DNA from: an uncultured Pirellula sp.
GTDB taxonomy: Bacteria > Planctomycetota > Planctomycetia > Pirellulales > Pirellulaceae
Reading direction: 5' to 3'
DNA length: 64,000 bases
Assembly: GCA_903858115.1 (NCBI GenBank)
Contig: CAIOHR010000306.1
Location: 1-64,000 of the forward strand
A program made the position numbers and the translations under genes. The notes beneath the pieces were generated by a model. It ran no database searches, was not told the DNA's origin, and saw nothing but the letters and a program-made list of their open reading frames with translations. Numbering within the stretch: position 1 is the stretch's first letter; the number at the start of each line of letters is the position of its first letter. This document shows positions 44,343 through 54,066 of the stretch, piece after piece.

Positions 44343-45359
44343 CTAGTTTGGTTTCGATGCAGCATACGCTCGATAGGCTTCGGCAATTCCAGCCGCTTTC
44401 TCATCCCCTTCATGAAAGATGATTCGATGTCGTAACTGCACGGCTTCGCCACTCTTCAAAGTAAACGTACCAGACTCCGATTTTGGGTCGAGACTCTGTA
44501 GTCCAAATGCGTTTGCTGTGAACAACCCATAGTCGCGCACATGCCATCGCGTTGGATGACGAAAACTCGAAGGATGATTTAGAAACGCAACTCCCATATG
44601 CTCACCATCGATAGGTCCATTGTAATCGACCCATTGCGCCGTCTTCGACCACGTATCTACATCGCGATCACCAGAACTGTTGATGATATGCCCCTTGCCG
44701 TGAGTTAGCGACATCGAAGTCGGAACACGGACATTCAATCCTGCATCTTTCTTGTCTTGCAACTCAACGTCTCCATACTTTCCAATCAAAGTGATGTCAA
44801 AGTCCAGAACAAGCTGCCCTTTCTCCGATCGTTGAAAAATCATGGCTCGCTCGTCTGCCATCAGCTTCTTTCCAGAAGAGTCCAAGTAGTCATGACTCGA
44901 ACGGATTACGGCATTGTGCTTGTTGGCGGACGTTTCTGAAAAGCTCACATGCGCAATAGTACCCAAGCCAGCCAAAAACTTTTGCTGTTCATCACCTTTA
45001 CTATTCTTCGAAGCGGATTCCAGCCACGTATCGGTTCCGGCTACCCCTTGGTGTCCAAACCAAATGCCTCGATGATGCGGATGGTCATGCTGTTCTCCTG
45101 CAACGGTCTCCATCGGAAAAGCCCGAGTCATCGACTTCCCCTTGGGACCAATCACGGGCCAAAAGTAGGGCTTCTTTGCATCCGCATCTTGAAAGTGATA
45201 TCGAGTTACCAATTTCCCATCGTATTCGATCGTAACGTGCGATTCCCCACGAGAAATCGAAAAACCTTGAGCATGCAACTGTTGGTCCCAGCTATGCAGG
45301 AAAACCAGGGCGAACATCGAGACAAGAACACATACAGTTTTGTTGAAGGTGTTATTCAT
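44343..45359 (-). CDS. DUF6807 (PmoA-like) exported protein
   Basis: About 338 residues from ATG 45359, chosen because it starts a good signal peptide (FNKTVCVLVSMFALVFLHS, ending LHAQG); a further ATG at 45416 is possible. The mature part has the strongly conserved HDHPHHRGIWFGHQG and RGESHVTIEYDGKLVTRY segments of DUF6807 (PF14100, named PmoA family), here with a cluster of His residues that could bind a metal. The family is common in Planctomycetota near sugar-oxidation genes; its chemistry is unproven. Convergent with the chemosensory operon. Confidence 0.85.
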   Translation of the reverse strand: MNNTFNKTVCVLVSMFALVFLHSWDQQLHAQGFSISRGESHVTIEYDGKLVTRYHFQDADAKKPYFWPVIGPKGKSMTRAFPMETVAGEQHDHPHHRGIWFGHQGVAGTDTWLESASKNSKGDEQQKFLAGLGTIAHVSFSETSANKHNAVIRSSHDYLDSSGKKLMADERAMIFQRSEKGQLVLDFDITLIGKYGDVELQDKKDAGLNVRVPTSMSLTHGKGHIINSSGDRDVDTWSKTAQWVDYNGPIDGEHMGVAFLNHPSSFRHPTRWHVRDYGLFTANAFGLQSLDPKSESGTFTLKSGEAVQLRHRIIFHEGDEKAAGIAEAYRAYAASKPN

Positions 45360-45574
45360 GAAGAACGGGACTTTCAAATGAAGGTGGGAGGGAAGAGTAG
45401 TGTTTTCGATTACCACTCCAGCCGTCTAATTATAGCCCAACGATAGCCCGTGAGGTTGGAACGCAATCCGATCCCAAGCTTGCGAATCGTGAGGAAAGAT
45501 ACTCCGTGTCCAGCGATCTAACCGGCTAAACTCATGACTTGCGATGTGAACAGGCTTTACGAGGTCAACGACAT

Positions 45575-47038
45575 TTAGCCAAGCACTCCCCGGATGACTT
45601 GGCCATGAACGTCCGTCAATCGTCGATTGATGCCGTTATGATAAAAGGTCAGTTTCTCGTGATCCAATCCAAGTAGGTGCAAGATCGTTGCATGGAAGTC
45701 GGGAATCGTCACTTTATTCTCCGCTGTGAAGAATCCGATCTCGTCCGAACTGCCATAACGAATACCTGGCTTGATGCCAGCACCTGCTAAGAAGCAAGTG
45801 AATGCACTAGGATGATGGTCGCGACCTGGCGAACCGATCCCTTGCGTCGCAGGTCCACGCCCAAACTCTGTCGTCCAAACAAAGAGCGTATCTTCCAACA
45901 TGCCTCGCTGTTTCAAATCCCTAAGCAACGCTGCGACCGGCTTGTCCATCGTCAACGCTTGCGCATCATGATTCTCTCGAACGTTTTCATGTCCATCCCA
46001 ATTGATACGTGGGGATCCAAACGAACCACCGTTGAGGATCTGAACGAATCGGACACCTCGTTCCAGTAGCCTTCGCGCGGTCAAGCAGTTCTTCGCAAAG
46101 CCTTTGTTCGCCGCTTCATTCAATCCGTACATCTGTTGCATGCTCTCAGTCTCCTGCGACAAATCCGTCGCCTCGGGAATACTCGATTGCATTTGGGCAG
46201 CCAGTTCATAGCTTCGCAATCTTGCGGCAAAAGCACTGTCGCCAGGATTATTCGTGGCGAACTCTCGGTTCATGGTCGCCAACAACTTCATATCGGACCG
46301 ACGTGCGGATGCTGAGATACTCTTCGGTGTTTGCAGATCTGGGACAGGCTCACTCGATTGCGTTCGAAACGCAACCCCTTGATGGTTTGCGGGTAAGAAA
46401 CCAGAAGTCCAATTGATCGATCCACCTGCTGGCAAACCTCGTGGGTCAGGCAACACCACGAACGCTGGTAGGTTCTCGTTCTCCGTTCCTAATCCATAAC
46501 TCAGCCATGAACCCATGCTTGGAAAACCATTCAAGGTAAATCCGCTGTTCATCTGAAAAGCAGCCGGCGTATGATTGTTGCTCTTGGCAACCATCGAGTG
46601 AATAAAGCAAACATCGTCCACACACTCAGCCAGATGAGGAAGCAAACTGCTAACCCAAGCTCCCGATTTACCGTGTTGGCGGAAAGGATAGACGCTCTTC
46701 ATCAGCCGTCCGGGCTGACCAAAGAAGCCAAGATTCTCTCCTTTGTTTTCAAACGTCTTGCCATCGAGTCTTTCAAGCTCTGGTTTATAATCGAAGGTGT
46801 CCAAATGGCTCACGCCACCTGCGCAGAAGATCTGGACGATTCGTTTCGCCTTCGGAGTAAAGTGCGGACTGAGCGAGGAACTGCTTGGCGTATCGCCCGC
46901 TATCACATTTTCGCGGTTCAACATCCACGCCAAGGCAATGGCCCCGAGTCCTCCTCCCGCGTTCCATAAGAAATGGCGACGATCGAACGGAACTTTTTGT
47001 TCAATAAAGGAACGAATCGAGCGATCATTAGCGGACAT
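45575..47038 (-). CDS. DUF1501 protein paired with a cytochrome/DUF1553 gene
   Basis: About 487 residues from ATG 47038, which overlaps the stop of the upstream gene by 11 bp and therefore fits better than the ATG at 47107. DRRHFLWNAGGGLGAIALAW is a Tat-like signal. DUF1501 motifs are FCAGGVSHLDTFDYKPEL, SVYPFRQHGKSGAW, FIHSMVAKSNNHTPA, NGFPSMGSWLSYGLG, ARRLLERGVRFVQI, RINWDGHENVRENHDAQ and TTEFGRGPATQGIGSPGRDHHP. This gene and the one before it form the classical planctomycete pair. Function unknown. Confidence 0.9.
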   Translation of the reverse strand: MSANDRSIRSFIEQKVPFDRRHFLWNAGGGLGAIALAWMLNRENVIAGDTPSSSSLSPHFTPKAKRIVQIFCAGGVSHLDTFDYKPELERLDGKTFENKGENLGFFGQPGRLMKSVYPFRQHGKSGAWVSSLLPHLAECVDDVCFIHSMVAKSNNHTPAAFQMNSGFTLNGFPSMGSWLSYGLGTENENLPAFVVLPDPRGLPAGGSINWTSGFLPANHQGVAFRTQSSEPVPDLQTPKSISASARRSDMKLLATMNREFATNNPGDSAFAARLRSYELAAQMQSSIPEATDLSQETESMQQMYGLNEAANKGFAKNCLTARRLLERGVRFVQILNGGSFGSPRINWDGHENVRENHDAQALTMDKPVAALLRDLKQRGMLEDTLFVWTTEFGRGPATQGIGSPGRDHHPSAFTCFLAGAGIKPGIRYGSSDEIGFFTAENKVTIPDFHATILHLLGLDHEKLTFYHNGINRRLTDVHGQVIRGVLG

Positions 47039-50000
47039 AAACAAACTCCGTGGAATTGAAGAGCGCCCAACATACACTTGGCAAACCTCGTTCGTTCGCG
47101 GCCGCACGTGCCCGCTGCCGTTCTTCGTTATTCGGCTTTCTGCTCAACGCAAACTCGTATACGAAGTCGATCGCATTTTCGAAATCTCCGTTTGCAGATT
47201 GAATAGCTCGCTCCGATAGGTGGTTGGATTGCCGCTGAATAAAGGCGTTGTTCATCAATTCGAGCGCCTGGAGAGGAGTGGTTGTCACTCCTCGCTTTGG
47301 CGTCTTTACCGAAGGATCAGGACAATCGAACGAATCGAGAAGTGGGTCTTTGCCACTGTTGACGTTGATACGATACACGGTACGTCGCTGAAACTCTGGC
47401 TCGGCGCGATCCACTGGAGTATAAAAAGTCGCATTGAACTCGGTAGTTGTGAAAGGCCGAAATCCGGGGCCACCCATTTTCGTATTGAGCTGACCGCTGA
47501 CAGAAAGTATCGCGTCGCGAATCGCTTCGGCTTCCAATCGCCGGGGAGCGAATCGCCATAGCAGACGGTTGTCAGCATCGATTGCCGCAGCGGATGGCTG
47601 GAATGCGGACGCTTGTCGATAGGTTTCCGATTGCACAATGAGTCGATGCAGTGCTTTCATACTCCAACCGTTCTCGATGAAGTTGACTGCAAGCCAATCC
47701 AACAATTCAGGATGACTCGGTCGCTCACCGCTAACACCAAAATCATTGGGTGTTCCAACCAGTCCTTGTCCAAAATGGAGATGCCAAGTCCGGTTGACCA
47801 TGACTCGCGCTGGCAGAGGATTGTGATCACTGGCCAGCCATTCTGCAAACTTCAATCGGCGATCTTTTTCCGGGGCATCAGCAGTCAATCCAAAATTGGG
47901 ATCCAAATCTACGATAGCCGAGAGCCCGGATGGCGTCACTTCTTCATCCGGTGAGTTGACGTCACCACGTACCAGTCGTTTGGTCGTCGCTGGCTGAACG
48001 CGAACACCGACATACGAGACCGGGAGCTTTGCTAGTTCGCTCAACGATGTCTTCGCACGTTGCAGTTCGGTCAATGCATGCGAATGAGTAGCGGACTGTT
48101 CTGGACTCAGATTGGCGATGATATCCTCTTTCGAGACGGACGCTCCATGGGCACGATAAGATTGAGCGACCTCTTCATTGGTCAGCGCGCGATCGTACAA
48201 AGATGCTTGTTGAATCTCGCCAAGTAGCCAAGGTTTGCCCCCGCCAGTGTGCCGACGGCCAAGTAGAATCCGAGCATCACCTGCGGCGAACGTCGGAATC
48301 GGAGATGAGGATTGGTAAGGACTGCCCTGAGGCTGACCGTTTCGGAAAAAGGTGATCGTGTTGTCTGACGAATAAACGATCGCGACATGGATAAGAGTGC
48401 TGGGTGATGAAGTTTCTTCGGAAGCACGGAAAGCCTTCGTCCGAGAAAAGTTCTCGCTACCCGAGATCCACTCCTTTGGCTTTTGTTCGCCGAATACGAT
48501 CGCGTCAAATACTTGCCCATTGCTAGACTCAATGGAAATGGCCGCACCGCCGCTCTGATCTAAGTTCGCTAGTGCGACCCAGGCTTCCAAGGTCTTTTCG
48601 CGAATATCTTTCGTGATTGGCTTTGATTGAAAGTAGGCACCTTCTTTTGGCAGGTGCAGCGATCCACGCGACGGATCTGAATTTTTGATCAACGCTCCGC
48701 CTTTCAATTCACCGGGAAGTATACTGGCTTCATCTTCGCTGAATGTCCATTTGGCGTAGGGAGTAGGGCCTACCGCGATGGAACCCGCAGGGCGTTTGGC
48801 AATCGTCTGCTTCGCGCCTTCGGATTCGATGTTGTTCAGTGTAGTTGTCGCAAGATCGATTTCGCGTTGCAGGTTTTTTTGGCGATTCTCACGGGCAGCG
48901 ATCTCTGCCTTGGTTGCGATAGTTCTTTCGCCATGCTTGACCCCTTCAAAGACGGATTTGATGCGGTAATAGTCCTCGTGAGGAATCGGATCAAATTTAT
49001 GGGAATGGCATCGTGCACAGTTGATGGTCAATCCCAGGAATGACTGTCCTACGACGCCAATCAAATCTTCGAGTTCATCTTCTCGCGTGATAGATCGTTG
49101 TGTTTGATTCTTTTGACTGTTTCCCGCTTGATCCCATGGGCCACACACGAGAAGGCTAGTTGCGACGATCCCATCGGTAGTCATCGGCTCCATGACATCG
49201 CCCGCGATTTGCTCCTTCATGAACTGGTTGTAAGGTTTATCTTCATTGAAGCTTTTGATGACGTAATCGCGATAGTGCCAAGCGTTCTCGCGAAGTCGAT
49301 CGTACTCGAAGCCTTGGCTCTCGGTGTATCGTGCAATGTCGAGCCAATGCCGTGCCCAACGTTCGCCATAATGAGGTGATGCGAGAAGACGATCTACAAG
49401 ATTGCTATAGGCTTGGTCGGAACGGTCATTCACAAACGCATCAACTTCCGATGGGCTCGGTGGCAATCCGATCAAGTCGAAAGACAATCGACGAATCAGT
49501 GTTCGGCGATCAGCTTCTACAGATCGATGAATTCCTTTCGCCATCAGCTCGCGTTGAATGAAGGCATCCAAAGGGTTGGGGTGATCGGCGGGCGGTGTTG
49601 GCTTTACGAGTCGTTGGAGCGACCAGTGCGAGCTGCGTTGGCGTTGGTGTCCGGCAAACTCATCAGGCCAGATTGCACCATCATCGATCCAGGTACGAAG
49701 TAACCGGAGTTCATTGCTGGAGAGGGATGGTTTGCCACTATCTTTCGGAGGCATGAACATGCCCTCTTCGTCCCCGTTGACGTAGCGAAAGAGAGGGCTG
49801 TTCTTCGCATCCGTAGGACGGATAACGATATCTCCGCTATCACCTCCTTTCTGCGCAATGTCACGATTGTCGAGCCGGTAGCCGCTCTCTTGCTTGTTCG
49901 GTCCGTGGCACTCGTAACAGTGCTTTTGAAAAATCGGCAAAATCTCTTTGGCGAAATCAACGTCTCCCCTCGCCAGTTGAGAAGTGGCGAAATTAGAAAG

Positions 50001-50057
50001 AAGGAGAATGGAGGCAATTGTTGGCCAGTACCGCCCAGGGAACGCATTGTCTGACAT
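47028..50057 (-). CDS. Planctomycete cytochrome c / DUF1549 / LamG-like / DUF1553 protein
   Basis: About 1009 residues from ATG 50057 with a signal peptide (IASILLLSNFATSQLARG). Domains in order: a cytochrome c-like domain with one haem motif (FQKHCYECHGPN); DUF1549 (about 150-360, LTINCARCHSHKFDPI carries a second CxxCH); an insert of about 200 residues that resembles a LamG/concanavalin-like fold (AAISIESSNGQVFDAIVFG, FRNGQPQGSPYQ); and DUF1553 (from about 745, RLKFAEWLASDHNPLPARV, NRTWHLHFGQGLVGTPNDFG, RRLEAEAIRDAILSVSG, ATTPLQALELMNNAFI). The pair with DUF1501 is typical of this phylum and is thought to act outside the cytoplasm on sugars or sulfated compounds, without proof. Confidence 0.9.
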   Translation of the reverse strand: MSDNAFPGRYWPTIASILLLSNFATSQLARGDVDFAKEILPIFQKHCYECHGPNKQESGYRLDNRDIAQKGGDSGDIVIRPTDAKNSPLFRYVNGDEEGMFMPPKDSGKPSLSSNELRLLRTWIDDGAIWPDEFAGHQRQRSSHWSLQRLVKPTPPADHPNPLDAFIQRELMAKGIHRSVEADRRTLIRRLSFDLIGLPPSPSEVDAFVNDRSDQAYSNLVDRLLASPHYGERWARHWLDIARYTESQGFEYDRLRENAWHYRDYVIKSFNEDKPYNQFMKEQIAGDVMEPMTTDGIVATSLLVCGPWDQAGNSQKNQTQRSITREDELEDLIGVVGQSFLGLTINCARCHSHKFDPIPHEDYYRIKSVFEGVKHGERTIATKAEIAARENRQKNLQREIDLATTTLNNIESEGAKQTIAKRPAGSIAVGPTPYAKWTFSEDEASILPGELKGGALIKNSDPSRGSLHLPKEGAYFQSKPITKDIREKTLEAWVALANLDQSGGAAISIESSNGQVFDAIVFGEQKPKEWISGSENFSRTKAFRASEETSSPSTLIHVAIVYSSDNTITFFRNGQPQGSPYQSSSPIPTFAAGDARILLGRRHTGGGKPWLLGEIQQASLYDRALTNEEVAQSYRAHGASVSKEDIIANLSPEQSATHSHALTELQRAKTSLSELAKLPVSYVGVRVQPATTKRLVRGDVNSPDEEVTPSGLSAIVDLDPNFGLTADAPEKDRRLKFAEWLASDHNPLPARVMVNRTWHLHFGQGLVGTPNDFGVSGERPSHPELLDWLAVNFIENGWSMKALHRLIVQSETYRQASAFQPSAAAIDADNRLLWRFAPRRLEAEAIRDAILSVSGQLNTKMGGPGFRPFTTTEFNATFYTPVDRAEPEFQRRTVYRINVNSGKDPLLDSFDCPDPSVKTPKRGVTTTPLQALELMNNAFIQRQSNHLSERAIQSANGDFENAIDFVYEFALSRKPNNEERQRARAAANERGLPSVCWALFNSTEFVYVR

Positions 50058-50129
50058 GGAGAGGGGGTTCCGGAGTCGAGAACCAAACAAGCAGGTAGGA
50101 TATCTGCTGATTGTACATCAAAGCCGACT

Positions 50130-50152
50130 GTCGTGGATCGCTCCGCCGATCC
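50130..50152 (+). repeat. REP element, GGATCG stem type
   Basis: Head GTCGT, stem GGATCG, loop CTCCGC, stem CGATCC. It lies in the 325-bp promoter gap between the cytochrome/DUF1553 gene and the divergent redox operon. Confidence 0.85.
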
Positions 50153-50231
50153 TCTGTGCTCGAATAATCTGAGATGAATATAGATCCGAGAAGGAAACTA
50201 TTTCCGTTATCGGTTTGTGCGCAGTCAAGGA

Positions 50232-50254
50232 TGACCGGCGGAGCGGTTCGCGAC
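50232..50254 (-). repeat. REP element, TGACCG stem type, degraded
   Basis: TGACCG, GCGGAG, then CGGTTC and GCGAC on the plus strand; the last bases of the right arm no longer pair. It faces the copy at 50130 in opposite orientation, making a BIME-like pair. Confidence 0.75.
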
Positions 50255-50382
50255 TATCTTTCGCAAACGAATATCTGCGGCATTGGTTCACGATCGGCCA
50301 GCGTGGGGTTAGAATCACGAATTCTCCAAGTCGCAATACGACGCGATCGACTTGGTCGCTCTCCAACGAACGTAGAATCTCG

Positions 50383-53300
50383 ATGAAAAACCCTAAAGGC
50401 AGTCTCTTCGTTGTTGTGGTTGGATGCTTTTCCTTGACGTTGCCTTCCATAGCGGGGTGTAATCCTCAAAAGGATGCTGGGACTTCCGCTACAGAAGCTT
50501 CCAAGAGCGGAGTGCCTGTCGAGATTGTCTCACTCAAAAATCGAGCTGTCGCACTCCTTGAGAATGGGGCCGAATCGGATAAAAACGGAAAGCTGCTATC
50601 GGAAGCAGCGGACGGATTTCGAAAGATCGCGAAGGATGTTCCCAAGGATCCGCTGGGGCTACAGAACCTTTGCATCGCATTGCTCTCGCGTCTCAAACAA
50701 TCCGACCATGGGGAATCCTCGGATACCTCCAAGGCGTTGAGTCGTGAACTAAAGGACTCGATCGAATCCTTGCGCAAGATGTTGCCCGACGCTCCGGACG
50801 CGGATGTGCTGGAGAGTCGGTATCTCCAATTAGTCAATGAACGCGAATCGGCCATCCAAAAGATGCGAGCGGCCACGTCTCGCATAAATGCAACAGCCGA
50901 TACGCATTACCAGTTGGCCCAATTGCTTCGTGCGGAACTAGGGAATGCCACAAGCGATGAGATTCGCACGTCCTTGGAGTCAGCTATCAAACTGGCTCCG
51001 AACAATCTGGTGCTCGCTGCTGCCTATGTCGACGCTCTTGCCAAAGCGAGCAATCCGAAATTGATCGACGAGATCTCTCGATGTCGAGAATTGTTTCAAT
51101 CGTTGACCGCTCGAACGAACAGCAGCATCACCAAGCTTCTTGATAAAGGGAGCGAGGCCGCCAGCAAGTCGGATTGGAGGACCGCACAAACGCAAATGGC
51201 ATTCTTGCGCAACGTCCTTTTGGCGGAAGTCGCATATCAGAATGATATGAACTTGCTCGAGCCCCATGTTCTCGAGTACATCCGATTGAATTTCCAAAAC
51301 GCCACTCAAGTCCCCGTCAGTACGAACGCGGGTGCGTCGACAAAGTTGTCGTTCGATCTAAAGCCACTATCCATCGACATCGAAGGCGTTACGAGTATTG
51401 CGTCCGAGGACTTCGATTTGGATGGAGTGATGGATCTAGTCATTGCAACCCAAGGAGGGATCACCGTCTTTGGTTCAAAGTCCAAGTCGGAGTTCACGGC
51501 ATTGCTTTCGACCGAGTTGGATATCAAGGCCACAGGGATCGTGCTCGCCGATTTAGATCACGATTTCCAATTGCGAAAAGATGAACTTCCACCGTCCGCG
51601 TTACCGACAACGAATCCGCCTGATGTCCCTTCATCGTCGACGGCAAACTTGGTGGACACCGATGTAGATTTGATTGCGTTCGGGACCGATGGAATTCGTT
51701 TGTTCAAGAATGAACTCGATAAAGAGTCAGGCAAACGAACTCTGATCGTAATGCCCCAAGCGGAAGATTTTTCAGCCTTGAAAGGAATCCAGTCAGTTGC
51801 GGTGATCGATTTGGATCACGATTCCGATTTGGATATGTGCGTCTCTTCAAACGAGGGGGTTTCGTTGTGGTCGAATCGCGGCGATTGGACCTTTGCAAAC
51901 TTTACCGCTTATTCGTCTTTTCCCAAGGAGTCGCGGGCTTGGAGTTCGATCGCTGCATTGGATTTGGATCGCAACGTACTCAATGATTTTCTTTTGGGAT
52001 CCGAAGACGGCTTGCCTGTGATGCTCGCAAATAGTTTGCATGGGCGTTATCAAGTGCGAGATTTATCGTGGCCCAAAGAACTGAGTGGTGCATGCCGTTT
52101 CGTGGAGGCTATCGATGTCAACAGCGATGCTTGTTGGGATATCATTTCTTGTGGAAAAGCGGGCCTTTTCCTAACGACGATGAAATCGCCAGGCCATCGT
52201 CGCTGGGTGCCAGACAGTACGGTCAAGTTGTCGACGAAGCCGATGACGGGGCTCACAACGTGCGATTTCGATAACGATGGATTGATGGACTGTGTCTCGT
52301 GGGGGCTTCGGGGCATGGAGTTGTTCCGTGGTAATGCGGATGGACAAATGGTGTTAGATCCGGTCTCCTTGAGCACTCCGCAACCCATCACGCAATGTGT
52401 CGTTATGGATTTCGACCAAGATGGCGACGATGACATGGTCTTATTACCGGAGAATGGGAAGCTTCAGTCTTTCGTCAATCAAGGAGGCAATGCGAACAAA
52501 TCGCTAGAGGTAGTGCTCCGAGCGGACGAGGAGGGGAAGCAGCGTCCGCGTGAACGATGCAATATGCACGGCGTGGGAAGTCTGCTTGAACTTAAATCTG
52601 GTGGTCGATATCAATCGCGCATCGTGCGTGGCACTCGAACGAAGCTCGGGCTTGGTGCGCAAAGTGAAGCGGATTTGTTGCGTATCGTATGGACCAACGG
52701 CATTCCCAACAATGTCCTTAACTTGGCGAACCGGTCGACCATCTTCGACCAACAGAACTTGGGCGGTTCGTGTCCTTATCTTTATGCTTGGAATGGTGAG
52801 CGGTTTGAATTTTGTACCGACTGCCTTTGGGCTGCTCCTATCGGTCTGCAATTTGCGCAGGGAGTTGCAGCTCCGACGCGAGAATGGGAGTACTTGAAGA
52901 TCGATGGCTCTGCCATTCAGCCACGTGACGGCAAGTACATTCTTCAAGTGACCGAAGAGCTTTGGGAAGCGGCTTACTTTGACGCCGTGCAGTTGATTGC
53001 CATCGATCACCCGAAGGAGATCGATGTCTATACCAATGAGAAAGTCGGACCGCCGGATGTTGCACAATTTCGAGTGCACACAGTAAAGAATCGACTCATT
53101 CCGAAATCAGTCACAGATCAAAAGGGTAAAGATTGGTCGACGACCATTGCCAAACGCGATCAGCACTTTACTCGCTGTTGGGAGATCGGTTTCAATCAAG
53201 GGTTGGTCGAGACCCATTGGCTCGAGATCGACCTCAATGAATCACGGGGCAATTCCGAGGAATTGACTTTGTTTCTGACCGGATGGGTCTTTCCGACTTG

Positions 53301-54066
53301 CACCTCTTTGAACTTGGCAATGACAGAAAACCCGCTTCGCCCACGGTTGAGGCCACCGGCAATTCACGTTCCCGATCGCGATGGAAACTGGGTTGAGGTC
53401 GTCCCGTACGCAGGCTTCCCGGGAGGCAAGACCAAGACGATCGCCATGGACTTGACGGGTAAATTTTTGAGCGAGGATCATCGGGTGCGGATCGTCACGA
53501 ACATGGAACTTTGCTGGGACGAAGTCTTCTTCACTCGGGGGGAGGTCGCCAGTAAGCCAGAGGATTTCCGTCTTTCGCCGTTAAAGCTGGAACGAGCGGA
53601 GCTTCGTTACCGAGGATTTTCGGAGCTTATCGCTCAGTCGGGGAACGCTCCGAAACGTTACGAATACAATAAAGTGACGGCAGAGTCGATTTGGCCGCCC
53701 ATGAGCGGTGCGTTTACTCGCTTTGGTGAGGTCACGGAGTTGGTCGCAACCGCGGATGATATGCAAGTGGTGATGGGGGCAGGGGATGAACTGACGCTTG
53801 AGTTTCCCGTAGGAACGGATCCGCTGCCCGAGGGCTGGGTCCGAGATTTCATCCTCTACAATGTTGGATGGGACAAGGATGCCGACTTGAATACAATTCA
53901 CGGTCAGCAGGTCGAGCCTTTGCCATTTCGAGGCATGACGCAATATCCGTACGAGCCAGATCAGTCATTCCCGTCGACACCGAAGCATGAGGAGTACTTG
54001 CGAAAGTATCAAACCCGAGAGCAAAATTTGAATTCATTTTGGAACCAAGTAAGAGACGCACTGTGA
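50383..54066 (+). CDS. Lipoprotein with VCBS/FG-GAP repeats and an ASPIC/UnbV domain
   Basis: About 1227 residues from ATG 50383; the frame is open from 50215, but this Met begins a lipoprotein signal (FVVVVGCFSLTLPSIAGC) with its Cys as the lipidation site. Residues about 40-300 are helical, TPR-like. About 320-800 hold several VCBS/FG-GAP beta-propeller repeats with DLDGVMD, DLDHDSDLD, DFDNDGLMD and DFDQDGDDDM calcium-binding Asp motifs. Around 800-850 is an ASPIC/UnbV domain (NMHGVGSLLELKSGGRYQSR, RGTRTKLGLGAQ). The last 370 residues, starting near SCPYLYAWNGERFEF, are unrecognised and beta-rich. First gene of a four-gene operon; the GTG of the next gene overlaps its TGA. Confidence 0.8.
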   Translation: MKNPKGSLFVVVVGCFSLTLPSIAGCNPQKDAGTSATEASKSGVPVEIVSLKNRAVALLENGAESDKNGKLLSEAADGFRKIAKDVPKDPLGLQNLCIALLSRLKQSDHGESSDTSKALSRELKDSIESLRKMLPDAPDADVLESRYLQLVNERESAIQKMRAATSRINATADTHYQLAQLLRAELGNATSDEIRTSLESAIKLAPNNLVLAAAYVDALAKASNPKLIDEISRCRELFQSLTARTNSSITKLLDKGSEAASKSDWRTAQTQMAFLRNVLLAEVAYQNDMNLLEPHVLEYIRLNFQNATQVPVSTNAGASTKLSFDLKPLSIDIEGVTSIASEDFDLDGVMDLVIATQGGITVFGSKSKSEFTALLSTELDIKATGIVLADLDHDFQLRKDELPPSALPTTNPPDVPSSSTANLVDTDVDLIAFGTDGIRLFKNELDKESGKRTLIVMPQAEDFSALKGIQSVAVIDLDHDSDLDMCVSSNEGVSLWSNRGDWTFANFTAYSSFPKESRAWSSIAALDLDRNVLNDFLLGSEDGLPVMLANSLHGRYQVRDLSWPKELSGACRFVEAIDVNSDACWDIISCGKAGLFLTTMKSPGHRRWVPDSTVKLSTKPMTGLTTCDFDNDGLMDCVSWGLRGMELFRGNADGQMVLDPVSLSTPQPITQCVVMDFDQDGDDDMVLLPENGKLQSFVNQGGNANKSLEVVLRADEEGKQRPRERCNMHGVGSLLELKSGGRYQSRIVRGTRTKLGLGAQSEADLLRIVWTNGIPNNVLNLANRSTIFDQQNLGGSCPYLYAWNGERFEFCTDCLWAAPIGLQFAQGVAAPTREWEYLKIDGSAIQPRDGKYILQVTEELWEAAYFDAVQLIAIDHPKEIDVYTNEKVGPPDVAQFRVHTVKNRLIPKSVTDQKGKDWSTTIAKRDQHFTRCWEIGFNQGLVETHWLEIDLNESRGNSEELTLFLTGWVFPTCTSLNLAMTENPLRPRLRPPAIHVPDRDGNWVEVVPYAGFPGGKTKTIAMDLTGKFLSEDHRVRIVTNMELCWDEVFFTRGEVASKPEDFRLSPLKLERAELRYRGFSELIAQSGNAPKRYEYNKVTAESIWPPMSGAFTRFGEVTELVATADDMQVVMGAGDELTLEFPVGTDPLPEGWVRDFILYNVGWDKDADLNTIHGQQVEPLPFRGMTQYPYEPDQSFPSTPKHEEYLRKYQTREQNLNSFWNQVRDAL

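Noticed and set aside
45560..45574. Possible fourteenth REP copy (GAGGTCAACGACATT)
   Set aside because: Only the head and part of one arm remain; no stem can form.
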